33,308 bases of DNA. It comes from Frankiaceae bacterium (GTDB lineage Bacteria > Actinomycetota > Actinomycetes > JAFAQI01). The notes under the pieces were generated by a model, which saw nothing but the letters and a program-made list of their open reading frames with translations, ran no database searches and was not told where the DNA came from. Shown here piece by piece: positions 1-7,353 of this stretch. Both the position numbers and the translations under genes were made by a program. Where the stretch lies: the NCBI GenBank assembly GCA_030840525.1, contig JAVEEI010000146.1:1-33308 (forward strand), given 5' to 3'. Every line of letters begins with the position of its first letter. Position 1 is the stretch's first letter.

Positions 1-431
1 ACTCCCAAGACGGCGCCGACCACGTCGACGCCCACCGCATCCCCGCCGCGGTCATCAGCCCGTACACACCCATCGGCACGGTCGTGGCGCACCGCTACGA
101 CTTCGCCTCGGTCGTCCACTCGATGGAACTGATCCTCGGCATGGAACCGATGGGCCTGTTCGACGGCCTCGCCGTCCCGATGTACGACGCGTTCACCTCC
201 ACGCCCGCCAACGCCGCGCCATACGACGCGATCGTGCCGACGCAGTCGCGTACGGCGGTCAACGCGGCCAACGCACCGGACGCGGCCGCGTCGCGAGCGC
301 TGGACTTCAGCAAGCTCGACCAGGTGCCGCAACGGACGCTCGACGCGATCCTGTGGCACGCGGTGCACGGCGCGCACTCGACCCCGCCGCCACCCGGCCC
401 GCACGCGGAGGACGCCAGCTCCGACCGCTGA
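1..431 (+). CDS. Phosphoesterase / alkaline phosphatase family protein, C-terminal part
   Basis: The gene enters from the left edge (reading frame starts at base 3) and ends in TGA at 431, so only about 142 C-terminal residues are visible. The segment DGADHVDAHRIPAAVISPY followed by a hydrophobic-aromatic stretch (FASVVHSMELILGM) is the C-terminal metal-site region of the phosphoesterase/phospholipase C-like superfamily, often seen in secreted alkaline-phosphatase-type proteins. The D-x-x-D-H-V-D-x-H-R motif would supply metal ligands. The tail is Ala/Pro-rich and poorly conserved. No start, signal peptide or catalytic nucleophile can be seen here, so substrate and location are inferred from the family only. 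A strong hairpin lies 60 bases downstream. Confidence 0.75.
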   Translation, partial: SQDGADHVDAHRIPAAVISPYTPIGTVVAHRYDFASVVHSMELILGMEPMGLFDGLAVPMYDAFTSTPANAAPYDAIVPTQSRTAVNAANAPDAAASRALDFSKLDQVPQRTLDAILWHAVHGAHSTPPPPGPHAEDASSDR

Positions 432-492
432 CACCCCGGCTGGGTGCCGCGTGTCGCTGCGCGGCGATCGGTGCCGCGTAGGCAAAAATGGT

Positions 493-529
493 GCGAGGCC
501 CCTCCATGTATGAGATGGAGGGGCCTCGC
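493..529 (-). terminator. Strong intrinsic terminator-like hairpin
   Basis: A perfect 15-bp stem (GCGAGGCCCCTCCAT paired with its complement) closes a 7-base loop. Read on the minus strand, the stem is followed after four bases by a T-run (ATTTTTG), as in a Rho-independent terminator. On the plus strand no T-run follows. It therefore best terminates a minus-strand transcript, although it could also stop read-through from the phosphoesterase gene. Confidence 0.8.
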
Positions 530-760
530 GTGGTCTCGATGCACCAGCCTCGGATCGCTCCGCTGCCGTGCGTTTCGAGTCCCCGTCGCCGGTTCTCGTC
601 AGGCCCGCCGGTCGCTCCTGGTCCCCTTGCGGTTTCCCCGGGACCACCGTCCGCCACCTTGCGGTGACCTTCGGCGGACCCGTGCCGCCTCGCGGCGGCC
701 GGTGCGTCCTGCGGTGCGGATGTTGCCTTCCGCTTGCCTGTCGTCTCTCGGCGACAGGCG
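493..760 (-). ncRNA. Candidate structured noncoding RNA
   Basis: No protein gene explains the minus-strand terminator at 493-529, and the 230 bases upstream of it are densely folded. In minus-strand order there is an 8-bp hairpin (arms 752-759 and 736-743). Next comes GCCGCC-GCGA-GGCGGC, near 686-701. Two stems then each carry a one-sided 5' bulge and a GCAA tetraloop: outer arms GTCCGC/GCGGAC, inner CACC/GGTG; and outer GGTCC/GGACC, inner CC/GG. GNRA loops appear only when the minus strand is read, which fixes orientation. A possible promoter (TTGTGC, 18 bp, TAGACA; -10 at 763-768) would start the RNA close to the first hairpin. Length would be about 265 nt. I do not recognise the family. 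RNase P, tmRNA and SRP signatures are absent. The 6S-like Ms1 RNAs of actinobacteria are of similar size, but I cannot confirm a match. Confidence 0.5.
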
Positions 761-836
761 TATGTCTAACGCGTCGAACCGGGCGTGCACAAGGGCTTTC
801 GGCAAGTATTTTCGGGGATTTTCGGCTGTGCACACG

Positions 837-910
837 ATGTCCACATTCGGGCACGAGTTGTCCACGGATCGGCCGGGTTACCCACGGCACTGTCCACCGA
901 TCCGTCCACA
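837..910 (+). promoter_or_regulatory. Row of DnaA-box-like 9-mers
   Basis: Five same-orientation 9-mers resemble actinobacterial DnaA boxes (consensus near TTGTCCACA): ATGTCCACA at 837, TTGTCCACG at 858, TTACCCACG at 878, CTGTCCACC at 890 and CCGTCCACA at 902. Their spacing is 21, 20, 12 and 12 bases. Two further reverse-orientation near-matches (TTGTGCACG and CTGTGCACA on the minus strand) lie at 784-833. No dnaA or dnaN is nearby, so this is not shown to be an origin. It may be a DnaA titration or regulatory site. Confidence 0.4.
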
Positions 911-967
911 GCCTGGGGACTGCCTGACGGCGGTTAGCTGCCCGGTACGGCGGGGCAGTATTCCGCC

Positions 968-1165
968 GTGCCCAAGATCGTGGTCCGGCTGACCGACGAC
1001 GAGATCGCGGTGCTGTGCAACTGCATCAACGAGTCGCTCGACTCCCTCGACGACGCCGAGCTGGCCAACCGGGTCGGCACCGACCGGATGCACGCGCGGG
1101 CGCTGCTCGGCCGGCTGAGCGAGCGGCGCGCGGACGCCCGCCGGCTCGCCGCCGACTCCGCTTAG
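968..1165 (+). CDS. Small unrecognised protein, 65 aa
   Basis: The 65-residue product starts with GTG and is acidic-basic mixed and predicted helical. It begins KIVVRLTDDEIAVLCNCINESLDSL and ends in an Arg/Ala-rich helix. No Shine-Dalgarno sequence stands out. A -10-like CAGTAT ends about six bases before the GTG, which suggests a leaderless transcript. There are no membrane segments or signal peptide. Codon use is normal for the window and the reading frame is clean, so I take it as a real gene. The fold of a short beta strand followed by helices would fit a small regulatory or nucleic-acid-associated protein, but no family is recognised. Confidence 0.55.
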   Translation: MPKIVVRLTDDEIAVLCNCINESLDSLDDAELANRVGTDRMHARALLGRLSERRADARRLAADSA

Positions 1166-1188
1166 CCGCACCCCGGCTTTCGAGGCCA

Positions 1189-1206
1189 ATTCGTACTGAT
1201 ACGAAT
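1189..1206. promoter_or_regulatory. Perfect palindrome ATTCGTA-N4-TACGAAT
   Basis: Seven-base perfect arms around CTGA lie in the AT-richer intergenic region between the 65-aa gene and the 1329-2060 gene. The size and symmetry fit an operator for a dimeric repressor. No regulator gene adjoins it, so the binding protein is unknown. Confidence 0.45.
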
Positions 1207-1277
1207 CTGTTTCTCGAAAGCAAGGACGCCGGGCTGGCCCACGGGTTAGGTTCACATTCCGAACGTAAAGTCTCAAA

Positions 1278-1304
1278 CCGGACCGCCATCGTCGGGCGGT
1301 CCGG
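1278..1304 (+). other. Leader hairpin upstream of the 1329 start
   Basis: A perfect 10-bp stem (CCGGACCGCC and complement) with a 7-base loop ends about seven bases before the GAGGAG ribosome-binding site of the next gene. It may act as an attenuator or mRNA-stabilising hairpin. It has no U-run, so it is unlikely to be a plain terminator. Confidence 0.4.
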
Positions 1305-1328
1305 GCGACCGAGGAGACCCCGAAACAC

Positions 1329-2060
1329 TTGACCGCTGCCCCGCAACCGTCGTCCGCCTCGTTGGCTCGGCTGAGCCGCACCGAGCTCGAGTCGCACCTG
1401 CGCCCGCGACTCGAGGCGTTCGTCGCCGCGCACGCGCCCGAGCTCGGCCGCCACTCCGTCGACGAGTCCCAGGCGCTGAGCGACCTCTACGACCTCGTCC
1501 ACGGTGAGTCGACGATGGAGTGGGCCGTGCCCGCGCGCAGGTTGCGGGCCGACCTGCCGACGGCGCGGGTCATGGCGGTCGCCGGGGTCGCCATCAGCTC
1601 GGTGGCGCTGGTCATCCAGGCCGCCGGGCTGCCGGCGAAGGTCGCGCGCGCCATCGCGACCCGCGTCGTCGATGCCGCGGTTGCGGAGTCGGCCGCCCTC
1701 GTGACCACGCTCGATGCCGACCTCGCTGCTGTCATGAACGCCGAAGGGATCGTCGACCAGGCCGAGGCGATCCTCGGACTCGTCGGGTCGATCACGAACG
1801 TGGCGGGCATCGGCCGCATCGTCGACGCGGCGCGGCGCGAGCTCTCGTCGTACCAGTGGGTGCTGGCGGGAGTCGTCATCACGGCGCAGCTCGAGTTGTG
1901 GCTCACGACCGGTGGCACCGCCGCGGCGGTCGCCGAGCTGGTTCCGTTCGACACCGCGATCGCCGGCCTGGCGATCAGCGCGCAGCAGGCGTACCGGGTC
2001 TGCCACCCGAGACCCGACGGTCTCACCGCAGCTTCCCTGGGCCGGGGCGGCCGCAGCTAG
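1329..2060 (+). CDS. Unrecognised protein with hydrophobic segments, 243 aa
   Basis: The gene starts at TTG, preceded by GAGGAG about 12 bases upstream. The N-terminal 75 residues are soluble and charged. They are followed by an Ala/Val-rich stretch (about 80-105) and further amphipathic or hydrophobic helices near 150-165, 180-190 and 195-220, which could contact or insert in the membrane. The family is not recognised and no catalytic motif is visible. Codon bias supports this frame against the several overlapping open frames. It stands alone between a leader hairpin and the GH5 gene 60 bases downstream, with which it could be co-transcribed. The start codon is the least certain part. Confidence 0.6.
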   Translation: MTAAPQPSSASLARLSRTELESHLRPRLEAFVAAHAPELGRHSVDESQALSDLYDLVHGESTMEWAVPARRLRADLPTARVMAVAGVAISSVALVIQAAGLPAKVARAIATRVVDAAVAESAALVTTLDADLAAVMNAEGIVDQAEAILGLVGSITNVAGIGRIVDAARRELSSYQWVLAGVVITAQLELWLTTGGTAAAVAELVPFDTAIAGLAISAQQAYRVCHPRPDGLTAASLGRGGRS

Positions 2061-2121
2061 GGCCGCGACGTTTGCGCCCCGTCCTCGTTGTCCGTACGTA
2101 GGCCGGCCGAGGGGGGCTTCG

Positions 2122-3267
2122 ATGAGGCGTGCGCGAACGACGTCGATCACGACGAGTGCGGCGCTGGTGCTGTCGCTCGCCGTTGCCGGGGTGACGACCG
2201 GCGCGGTGCCGCGGGCGAGCGCGACCACGACCGCGCCGTACCTCCAGGTGTCCGGTACGACGCTCGTCGACCGCCGGACCGGCGCGGACTTCCAGATGCG
2301 GGGCGTCAACCGGGACGGCACGGAAGTCGCGTGCGTCGGTGGCGCCACGGCGCTGCCCGGGCCCACCGACGACTCGGCGATGAAGCCGTTCCAGGACTGG
2401 GACATCAACACCGTGCGGGTGCCGCTGAACGAGTCGTGCTGGAACGGCAACGCCGGCATCGCCGCCGACCCGACCGGCGCGACCTATCGCGCCGATGTCG
2501 TCGACTTCGTCAACCGGCTTAGCAACGCCGGGCTGTTCGTCATCCTCGACCTGCACTGGTCGCACAGCGGTACGGCAGTCGCGACCGGCCAGGACCTGAT
2601 GGCGAACGCCGACAACAGCCTCACGTTCTGGTCGTCCGTCGCGTCGACGTTCGCAAGCAACCCGTACGTCGTCTTCGAGCCGTACAACGAGCCGCACGAC
2701 ATCAGCTGGGCCTGCTGGCTTTCCGGCTGCACGGCCGGCGGTGTCGCGTACACCGGCATGCAGCAGATCGTGGACACGATCCGCGCGGCCGGCGCGCAGC
2801 AGGTCATCCTGCTGTCCGGGCTGCACTGGGCCGCGGACCCGTCCGGCGTACTGACGCACGAGCCGACCGACCCGCTCGGGCAGGAGATGGTCAACGCGCA
2901 CCTGTACTACGACCCGTCGTGTACGACGAGCGCGTGCTGGGACTCGCGGTACGGCTACAACCTGGGCCAAGCGCCGTTCGTCATCGACGAGATCGGCGAC
3001 GACGTCACCGGCTGCCAGGGCATCTGGATGAACAACCTGCTGACGTACCTCGACCAGCGCGACGCGGGTTACCTCGTCCACGTCTGGGCGCCGTCGGCGA
3101 CACAGACGTCGCAGGAGTGCGGCGTGTCGGGCACCACGACGTGGAACACGTTCCACCTGCTGGCGAGTTGGGACGGCACGCCGACGCCGTACGGCGCATG
3201 GGTCCGCCTCCACTTCGTCGCTCGCGCCAACGGGATTCCGGGCGCGAGCCTGCCGCTGCCGGCTTGA
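2122..3267 (+). CDS. Secreted glycoside hydrolase family 5 (cellulase-like)
   Basis: This is a 381-aa exported beta-glycanase of the GH5 TIM-barrel family. The ATG at 2122 is chosen because a purine-rich GAGGGGGG site lies just before it and the protein then begins with a twin-basic signal peptide (about residues 1-34, cleavage after ASA). GH5 landmarks appear in order: NTVRVPLN, VILDLHW, the acid/base Glu190 in YNEPH, and the nucleophile Glu290 in FVIDEIG. About nine Cys residues in the mature part suggest disulfides, in keeping with export. There is no carbohydrate-binding module and no C-terminal anchor. The exact substrate (cellulose, mannan or other beta-glucan) cannot be told from sequence. 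A longer in-frame opening upstream lacks an RBS and signal peptide. Confidence 0.88.
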   Translation: MRRARTTSITTSAALVLSLAVAGVTTGAVPRASATTTAPYLQVSGTTLVDRRTGADFQMRGVNRDGTEVACVGGATALPGPTDDSAMKPFQDWDINTVRVPLNESCWNGNAGIAADPTGATYRADVVDFVNRLSNAGLFVILDLHWSHSGTAVATGQDLMANADNSLTFWSSVASTFASNPYVVFEPYNEPHDISWACWLSGCTAGGVAYTGMQQIVDTIRAAGAQQVILLSGLHWAADPSGVLTHEPTDPLGQEMVNAHLYYDPSCTTSACWDSRYGYNLGQAPFVIDEIGDDVTGCQGIWMNNLLTYLDQRDAGYLVHVWAPSATQTSQECGVSGTTTWNTFHLLASWDGTPTPYGAWVRLHFVARANGIPGASLPLPA

Positions 3268-3307
3268 GGGCGCGCGAACCGGCCGCGCTCTCCCGACATG
3301 AGCGGGC

Positions 3308-4687
3308 TTACGCGGCCGCGACGCTGCCGTCAGCGTGGTCCTGGCTCCGCGAAACGCGGTGGCACGCCATGCGGTTGAACGCCACGCGGTGCACCCGCCC
3401 GAGCAACTTCCAGTAGAGAAAGCCCGGTATGCCACGGGGGCGGAATGCTGCTACCTGGTGAAGCGTGCCTTGACCGACGCGGTACCCGAGCCATGCGTCA
3501 CCGGGGAACCAGCCGACGCTCCGTAGCACCAGCTCGCCTGAGCCGACCCGGGCGATGCGCCACCAGTCGACGAACGCGCCCGGCACCACGGCCACCGGCC
3601 GGCGCCGACGTAGGCGCTCGCCGACGAGGCGCCCGAGGGCAAGGCGGGCCATCCAGCCGGGCGCGGCGCCGTACCAACCGAGCCGCCCGCCGACCGTCGC
3701 CAGACCGTGAACGACCACGTCCTCGCCGCCTGGTGGGATGGCGACGTCGACGACGACGGAGTAGACGCCGTCGACCAGGCCTTGACGCCGTGCGAACAGC
3801 GAGCGAGTCACGTCCGCGTCCTGGTCGTCGAGTGCAGCGGCGAGGGCGCGATCGACCCCCATCGGCGCGACCGAGAACGCCTGCCTCGCCGGCTCGGGGT
3901 CGACCACCACCACTTCGGTGACGAGGCTCTCGATCAACGCATGGCTGACCGAGCGGTCGACCGGTGTCACGAGGTCGACCCAGTACGACGAGAGGCGCGG
4001 CGTGAGCCACGGGATGTCGATGATGCGACGGGGACGTAGGCCCCGCACGCGAGCGTACGCAGCGATCAGCTCGCGGTACGTCGTGACGTCTGCGCCGCCG
4101 ATCTCGTAGATGCCGGGGGCGACGTGCAGCGACTGCTCCAGATAGGCGAGCAGGTCGACGAGCGCGATGGGCTGGATTCCGGTGTGCACCCATCGGGGGC
4201 AGACCATGGCCGGCAGTCGCTCGGTCAGGTAACGGAGCATCTCGAACGAGATGCTGCCGGCGCCGAACACCACCGCGGCCCGGAGCTCGACCACATCCAC
4301 CCCGGCAGCGGCGAGGGCGGCGCCCACTTCGTGCCGGCTTGCCAGGTGCGCAGAGCTCGGGGCCTCCCCGAGGGCTCCGACGTAGACGATCCGGCCGACA
4401 CCCGCCTGCGCCGCGGCCCGACCGAAGGCAGTGGCAAGACGAAGGTCGGCCTCGCGGAAGCCACCACCGGCGGCCATCGAATGGACGAGGTAGTACGCGG
4501 ACTCGACACCCGTGAGTGCGTCAGCGGTAGCGCTCTCGTCCCCCACGTCGACAGCGACGGCCCGTGCGTTCGTCGAGCCGGCCGTCACGGAACGGCCGAG
4601 GGCGACGACGTCGTGCCCGCTGCCGAGCAGCTGCGCCGTGAGCGCACGCCCGACGAAACCAGAAGCGCCGGCGATGGCAATGTTCAT
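3308..4687 (-). CDS. SDR/NmrA-type NAD(P)-binding protein with DUF2867 domain
   Basis: The 459-aa cytoplasmic protein has two parts. Residues 1 to about 240 form an extended/atypical short-chain dehydrogenase Rossmann domain with the dinucleotide motif GASGFVG near the N terminus and a YYLVHSM segment typical of NmrA-like epimerase relatives. Residues about 270-440 match the DUF2867 region found fused to such domains. It probably binds NAD(P)H, but whether it is catalytic or a redox sensor is unknown. The ATG at 4687 is preceded on the minus strand by GAAAGG at good spacing. It is convergent with the GH5 gene and is downstream of the small genes at 4771-5314, probably as a separate unit. Confidence 0.85.
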   Translation of the reverse strand: MNIAIAGASGFVGRALTAQLLGSGHDVVALGRSVTAGSTNARAVAVDVGDESATADALTGVESAYYLVHSMAAGGGFREADLRLATAFGRAAAQAGVGRIVYVGALGEAPSSAHLASRHEVGAALAAAGVDVVELRAAVVFGAGSISFEMLRYLTERLPAMVCPRWVHTGIQPIALVDLLAYLEQSLHVAPGIYEIGGADVTTYRELIAAYARVRGLRPRRIIDIPWLTPRLSSYWVDLVTPVDRSVSHALIESLVTEVVVVDPEPARQAFSVAPMGVDRALAAALDDQDADVTRSLFARRQGLVDGVYSVVVDVAIPPGGEDVVVHGLATVGGRLGWYGAAPGWMARLALGRLVGERLRRRRPVAVVPGAFVDWWRIARVGSGELVLRSVGWFPGDAWLGYRVGQGTLHQVAAFRPRGIPGFLYWKLLGRVHRVAFNRMACHRVSRSQDHADGSVAAA

Positions 4688-4770
4688 CGAGAACCTTTCG
4701 CAAGGAAGGGATTCGCGATCTCCCTCCGGTAGCGAAGCCGCGCTTTGCGCGCAGGCTCCGCATTCGGTGG

Positions 4771-4950
4771 CTATGCGGAGTCGTCGTAGCTGGCGAGCAT
4801 GACGCTCGCGCCCAGGGTGAACACCTGCGGGAACAGGTCGGAGATGCAGCGGAAGAAACAGACGTCGCTGTCGTCCCAGGTCGTGGGTACCGACTCGAGG
4901 AGCCGAACGGAGCTGGCTCCGCGACAGTTGGCGATCATGGTTGAGTACAC
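4771..4950 (-). CDS. Small ORF, 59 aa, with strong RBS
   Basis: A 59-codon frame begins at GTG (4950) and ends in TAG. It is preceded on the minus strand by AAGGAG seven bases before the GTG, one of the best ribosome-binding sites in this region. The product reads MYSTMIANCRGASSVRLL at its start and contains a short Cys-aromatic centre (DVCFFRCISDLF) and a hydrophobic C-terminal part (VFTLGASVMLASYDDSA). No family is recognised. It lies between the SDR/DUF2867 gene and the Cys-rich gene, both on the same strand, and could be a small regulatory or membrane-associated peptide. Confidence 0.45.
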   Translation of the reverse strand: MYSTMIANCRGASSVRLLESVPTTWDDSDVCFFRCISDLFPQVFTLGASVMLASYDDSA

Positions 4951-4993
4951 GGGCTTTCTCCTTGCCGGGCGGTTCGCGCTCGATAGGCGGGGG

Positions 4994-5314
4994 CTAGAAA
5001 CGGATCGTGCTTGCGCTCGGCGCGGCGACCCTGGCCCTACGGCCGGTTCCCGCGCGAGGACTCGTCGCCGGTTGCATCGCGCCGACGCACTCCTTGATCA
5101 CGCTGAACGCGACCGGACGCTGGTCACGAAGCCAGCGTCGGCGTTCGCAGCGCTTGCAGTAGCGCATGCTCAGATTCCCGCCGTTGAGATGAAAGTCGAC
5201 GACCACTGAGCGGAGGCCACAGCATTCGGTGAAGGTCACGTCCCTCTCATCGACACATCCGCCGAGCGGGCGCAGGTCCCATCGGAGCCCCTCGTCACGG
5301 GGGACTCGCCACAA
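4994..5314 (-). CDS. Small Cys-containing protein, possible zinc ribbon
   Basis: The frame encodes up to 106 aa. Its central part has ECC and, some 25 residues later, YCKRCERRRW, which is the spacing of a four-Cys zinc-binding knuckle pair. The C-terminal tail is basic and low in complexity. The TTG at 5314 is the longest start. An internal GTG (protein beginning VTFTECC) has GAGAGG three bases before it and is a credible alternative giving about 80 aa. I recognise no named family. Zinc binding is inferred from Cys spacing only. Neighbours on the same strand are the 59-aa gene downstream and the DUF916-type gene upstream's convergent end. Confidence 0.5.
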   Translation of the reverse strand: MWRVPRDEGLRWDLRPLGGCVDERDVTFTECCGLRSVVVDFHLNGGNLSMRYCKRCERRRWLRDQRPVAFSVIKECVGAMQPATSPRAGTGRRARVAAPSASTIRF

Positions 5315-5336
5315 CTCTCGTCACCCGGCTCTAGCC

Positions 5337-6377
5337 TCATGTGACCCTCGCGGCGTCTAGGCATCGTTGCCGCCGACGCTGACTACGGCGCCGTACGCGC
5401 CAGGTGACGATGCAGGCCAGCGCCAGTCCCGTCAGTCCGGCGAGGAAGGCCGGCAGGCTCGATCGGTGCGAGTGAGAGGTCGGGACAGCGGCGGCCGAGC
5501 CGGCGGCGGGGAACGTGATGGTGGCCGAGGCGCTCCGGGTGACCAACCCGCTGTGCAAGGTGATGTGAGCCGTCCACGGCCCGGCGGGAAGCTGCCGGTC
5601 CAGTACGACGGCTACCGGCTCCGTGGTGTCGATACCTAGGGTGACGCCGAGGTTCGCCGGGAACGGTCCGGCGGACAGCGCGCCCGGGCCACCGGCGAGG
5701 CGCAGGTAGCCGCTCATGTCCAGCGCCCGCCCACCGGTGTTGCGCACCGAGGCGACGACGACCGGCTGTCCGGACGCGTTACGCTCCGCGGCCAGCGAGT
5801 CGATGCTGAAGTTGGACGCAGGAGCCCCACCGGGTCCCACCGATAGGTACAGCCGGACGCCGACGCGGCTGACGTCGGTGACGCCGCTGCTCGCGTCGCG
5901 CGTGCTCTGGACTTGCGCCCAGACCACGCCGTACCGCTCGCCGGGCGCCGCGTCGCTCGGTACGGCGACCGTGACGGTTGCGGTCGCGCTGCGCGACGCC
6001 GGGAGGTCGAGGGAGCCGGGGCTCACCGACGTCCACGTACTGAGGTCGTTGGCGGTGCGTCCCGCCGCGCCGAGGAACGTGCCGTTGCTGATCGTCGCGG
6101 CCGCCGAGTAGACCGAGACGTGCGCGGTGGTCGAGGTTGTGTTGGAGATCTGCACGTGCCGACGGATGACGGTCCCGGGCGGGAGGTGGTCGACGATGTA
6201 GATCCGTGCGCGTGGGTCGGCCCGTCCCGCGAGCGGGGCGTCCAGCAGCCGGATGCCGATGCTGCCGGCGGTCGAAGCCGATGGCCGGAGCACCGATGGT
6301 GTGCCGGCCTGCGCTGTCGTCCCGCAGCTCAGTGCAAGGACCGCCACCGCGGCGACCGCTATCGCGGCCTTAGACAA
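5337..6377 (-). CDS. DUF916 / WxL-interacting-type secreted membrane-anchored protein
   Basis: This 346-aa exported protein has an N-terminal signal sequence (about 1-24). Two immunoglobulin-like beta domains follow (about 40-165 and 180-295), with the phrasing of the WxL-associated DUF916 family (DPRARIYIVDHLPPGTVI, then GERYGVVWAQV). One transmembrane helix (about 307-328) precedes an Arg-rich cytoplasmic end. In Firmicutes such proteins accompany WxL proteins and help attach them to peptidoglycan. The TTG start (6377) overlaps the stop of the WxL-like gene upstream by eight bases, so translation is probably coupled. A later start would shorten the signal peptide. Function as a cell-wall receptor for the neighbouring secreted protein is an inference from family and gene order. 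Confidence 0.75.
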   Translation of the reverse strand: MSKAAIAVAAVAVLALSCGTTAQAGTPSVLRPSASTAGSIGIRLLDAPLAGRADPRARIYIVDHLPPGTVIRRHVQISNTTSTTAHVSVYSAAATISNGTFLGAAGRTANDLSTWTSVSPGSLDLPASRSATATVTVAVPSDAAPGERYGVVWAQVQSTRDASSGVTDVSRVGVRLYLSVGPGGAPASNFSIDSLAAERNASGQPVVVASVRNTGGRALDMSGYLRLAGGPGALSAGPFPANLGVTLGIDTTEPVAVVLDRQLPAGPWTAHITLHSGLVTRSASATITFPAAGSAAAVPTSHSHRSSLPAFLAGLTGLALACIVTWRVRRRSQRRRQRCLDAARVT

Positions 6378-6903
6378 CCGAGTGCGTGATGGTTGCCGAG
6401 TAGACCCCGGCCGCCATACCGCCGGGTACGGTCACGGTGATCGTCGGGTTCCAGGTCGCCGAGTTGTCGCCGGTGATAGCGGTCGCGGTGACCACGACGG
6501 CAACCCCGGCGAGACCGCTCGGGTCACTGGCGGCGTAGGTCGCCGTCCCGACCTGGGTGATGACGCCGGCGACGTAACTGACCGCGCTGGCGGGAACCGC
6601 AGGGCCGACGCTCGGTGTGAACGCGGTCGAGATGACACTCGCCACCCAACCGGAGCCGGCTGGTGCGCTGCGGGCGTCCGTGACCTGCACCTGACCGAGC
6701 GAGCCGCTGATGGTGCCGCCGCCGACGGAGTTGGCGCGCGACCCGAGGCTCCCCGCACTGGTCGGCACGGTGATCGCCAGGACCCCGCCCGTGACCGTGA
6801 TCGACGCCGTACTTGTGCCGCTCGTGTTGGCGGAGGCCGGTATGCCGGCTCCCACGCAGACCATCGCGACCGCTGTTGCTGTCAGTGCATGCCTTGTCCG
6901 CAT
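6370..6903 (-). CDS. WxL-like secreted surface protein
   Basis: The 177-aa product has a clear signal peptide (1-25, cleavage after ASA). Its mature part is almost wholly beta-forming and rich in Thr, Ser, Val and Gly. The segment LGQVQVTDARSAP followed by GSGWVASVISTAF resembles the first half of a WxL domain (a conserved Asp, then GW and alternating hydrophobics). The classical second WxL motif is not evident, although SATWNPTITVTVP occupies that place. The next gene, overlapping by eight bases, encodes the DUF916-type partner. GAGG lies about ten bases before the ATG. It is likely exported and bound noncovalently at the cell wall. The ligand is unknown. Confidence 0.65.
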   Translation of the reverse strand: MRTRHALTATAVAMVCVGAGIPASANTSGTSTASITVTGGVLAITVPTSAGSLGSRANSVGGGTISGSLGQVQVTDARSAPAGSGWVASVISTAFTPSVGPAVPASAVSYVAGVITQVGTATYAASDPSGLAGVAVVVTATAITGDNSATWNPTITVTVPGGMAAGVYSATITHSVV

Positions 6904-7010
6904 CAGGAGCGTCCTCGTCTTCGCAAAACCGCGTTAGAGCGAAGAATGAGATACGGCGCCCTCGTCTGCGTCATCGGCAGTGCGGCGGCACTTATGAAGC
7001 CCGCCGCCGG

Positions 7011-7244
7011 TCATGGTGGCGCGCCAGGACCACGGACGACGTCGCCGTCCGGGTACGGCGCGAGGACCGCAGCGGCGCTTTCCCGCTGCTGGCGGGCCCG
7101 GTCGTCACTGCGCACGGCGGTAGCTGCGTTCTCGATCGCGCTGCCGTGCAGACCCACTGCTCGTCGCATCGCGGATGCGACCCTCGTCAGGGCCATTCTG
7201 CGGGCGGTTGGCTGCGCGGGCGGACGCGGACCGGTCCGGGGCAT
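7011..7244 (-). CDS. Small hypothetical protein, 77 aa
   Basis: The ATG at 7244 is chosen because AGGAG stands seven bases before it on the minus strand. The longer frame upstream has no ribosome-binding site. The product has a Pro/Arg-rich start, then a region predicted helical (ALTRVASAMRRAVG, then ENAATAVRSDDRARQQRES) and a short disordered end. No signal, membrane helix or known domain is seen. It lies 109 bases downstream of the EAL-DICT gene on the same strand and may be the last gene of that unit. Confidence 0.4.
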   Translation of the reverse strand: MPRTGPRPPAQPTARRMALTRVASAMRRAVGLHGSAIENAATAVRSDDRARQQRESAAAVLAPYPDGDVVRGPGAPP

Positions 7245-7353
7245 TGCGCTACTCCTACTTGGCCGGGGATGCCCAGCGCCATGATCCGGAGCGGTGCGCG
7301 ATGCCAGTGTCCCACCCATGGCGCCATCCGTCGAACCAGCGCTCACGGCCAGG

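Noticed and set aside
493-768. RNase P RNA, tmRNA or SRP RNA as identity of the structured region
   Set aside because: The conserved GAGGAAAGTCC/ACAGAA, tRNA-like ends or SRP GGAA loop motifs are not present.
837-910. Chromosomal origin of replication
   Set aside because: No dnaA, dnaN, gyrase or rpmH genes nearby and too few boxes; kept only as a DnaA-box-like cluster.
2023-3435. Long minus-strand open frame opposite the GH5 gene
   Set aside because: Arg/Asp-rich antisense shadow of a well-supported secreted glycosidase; such frames are common in GC-rich DNA.
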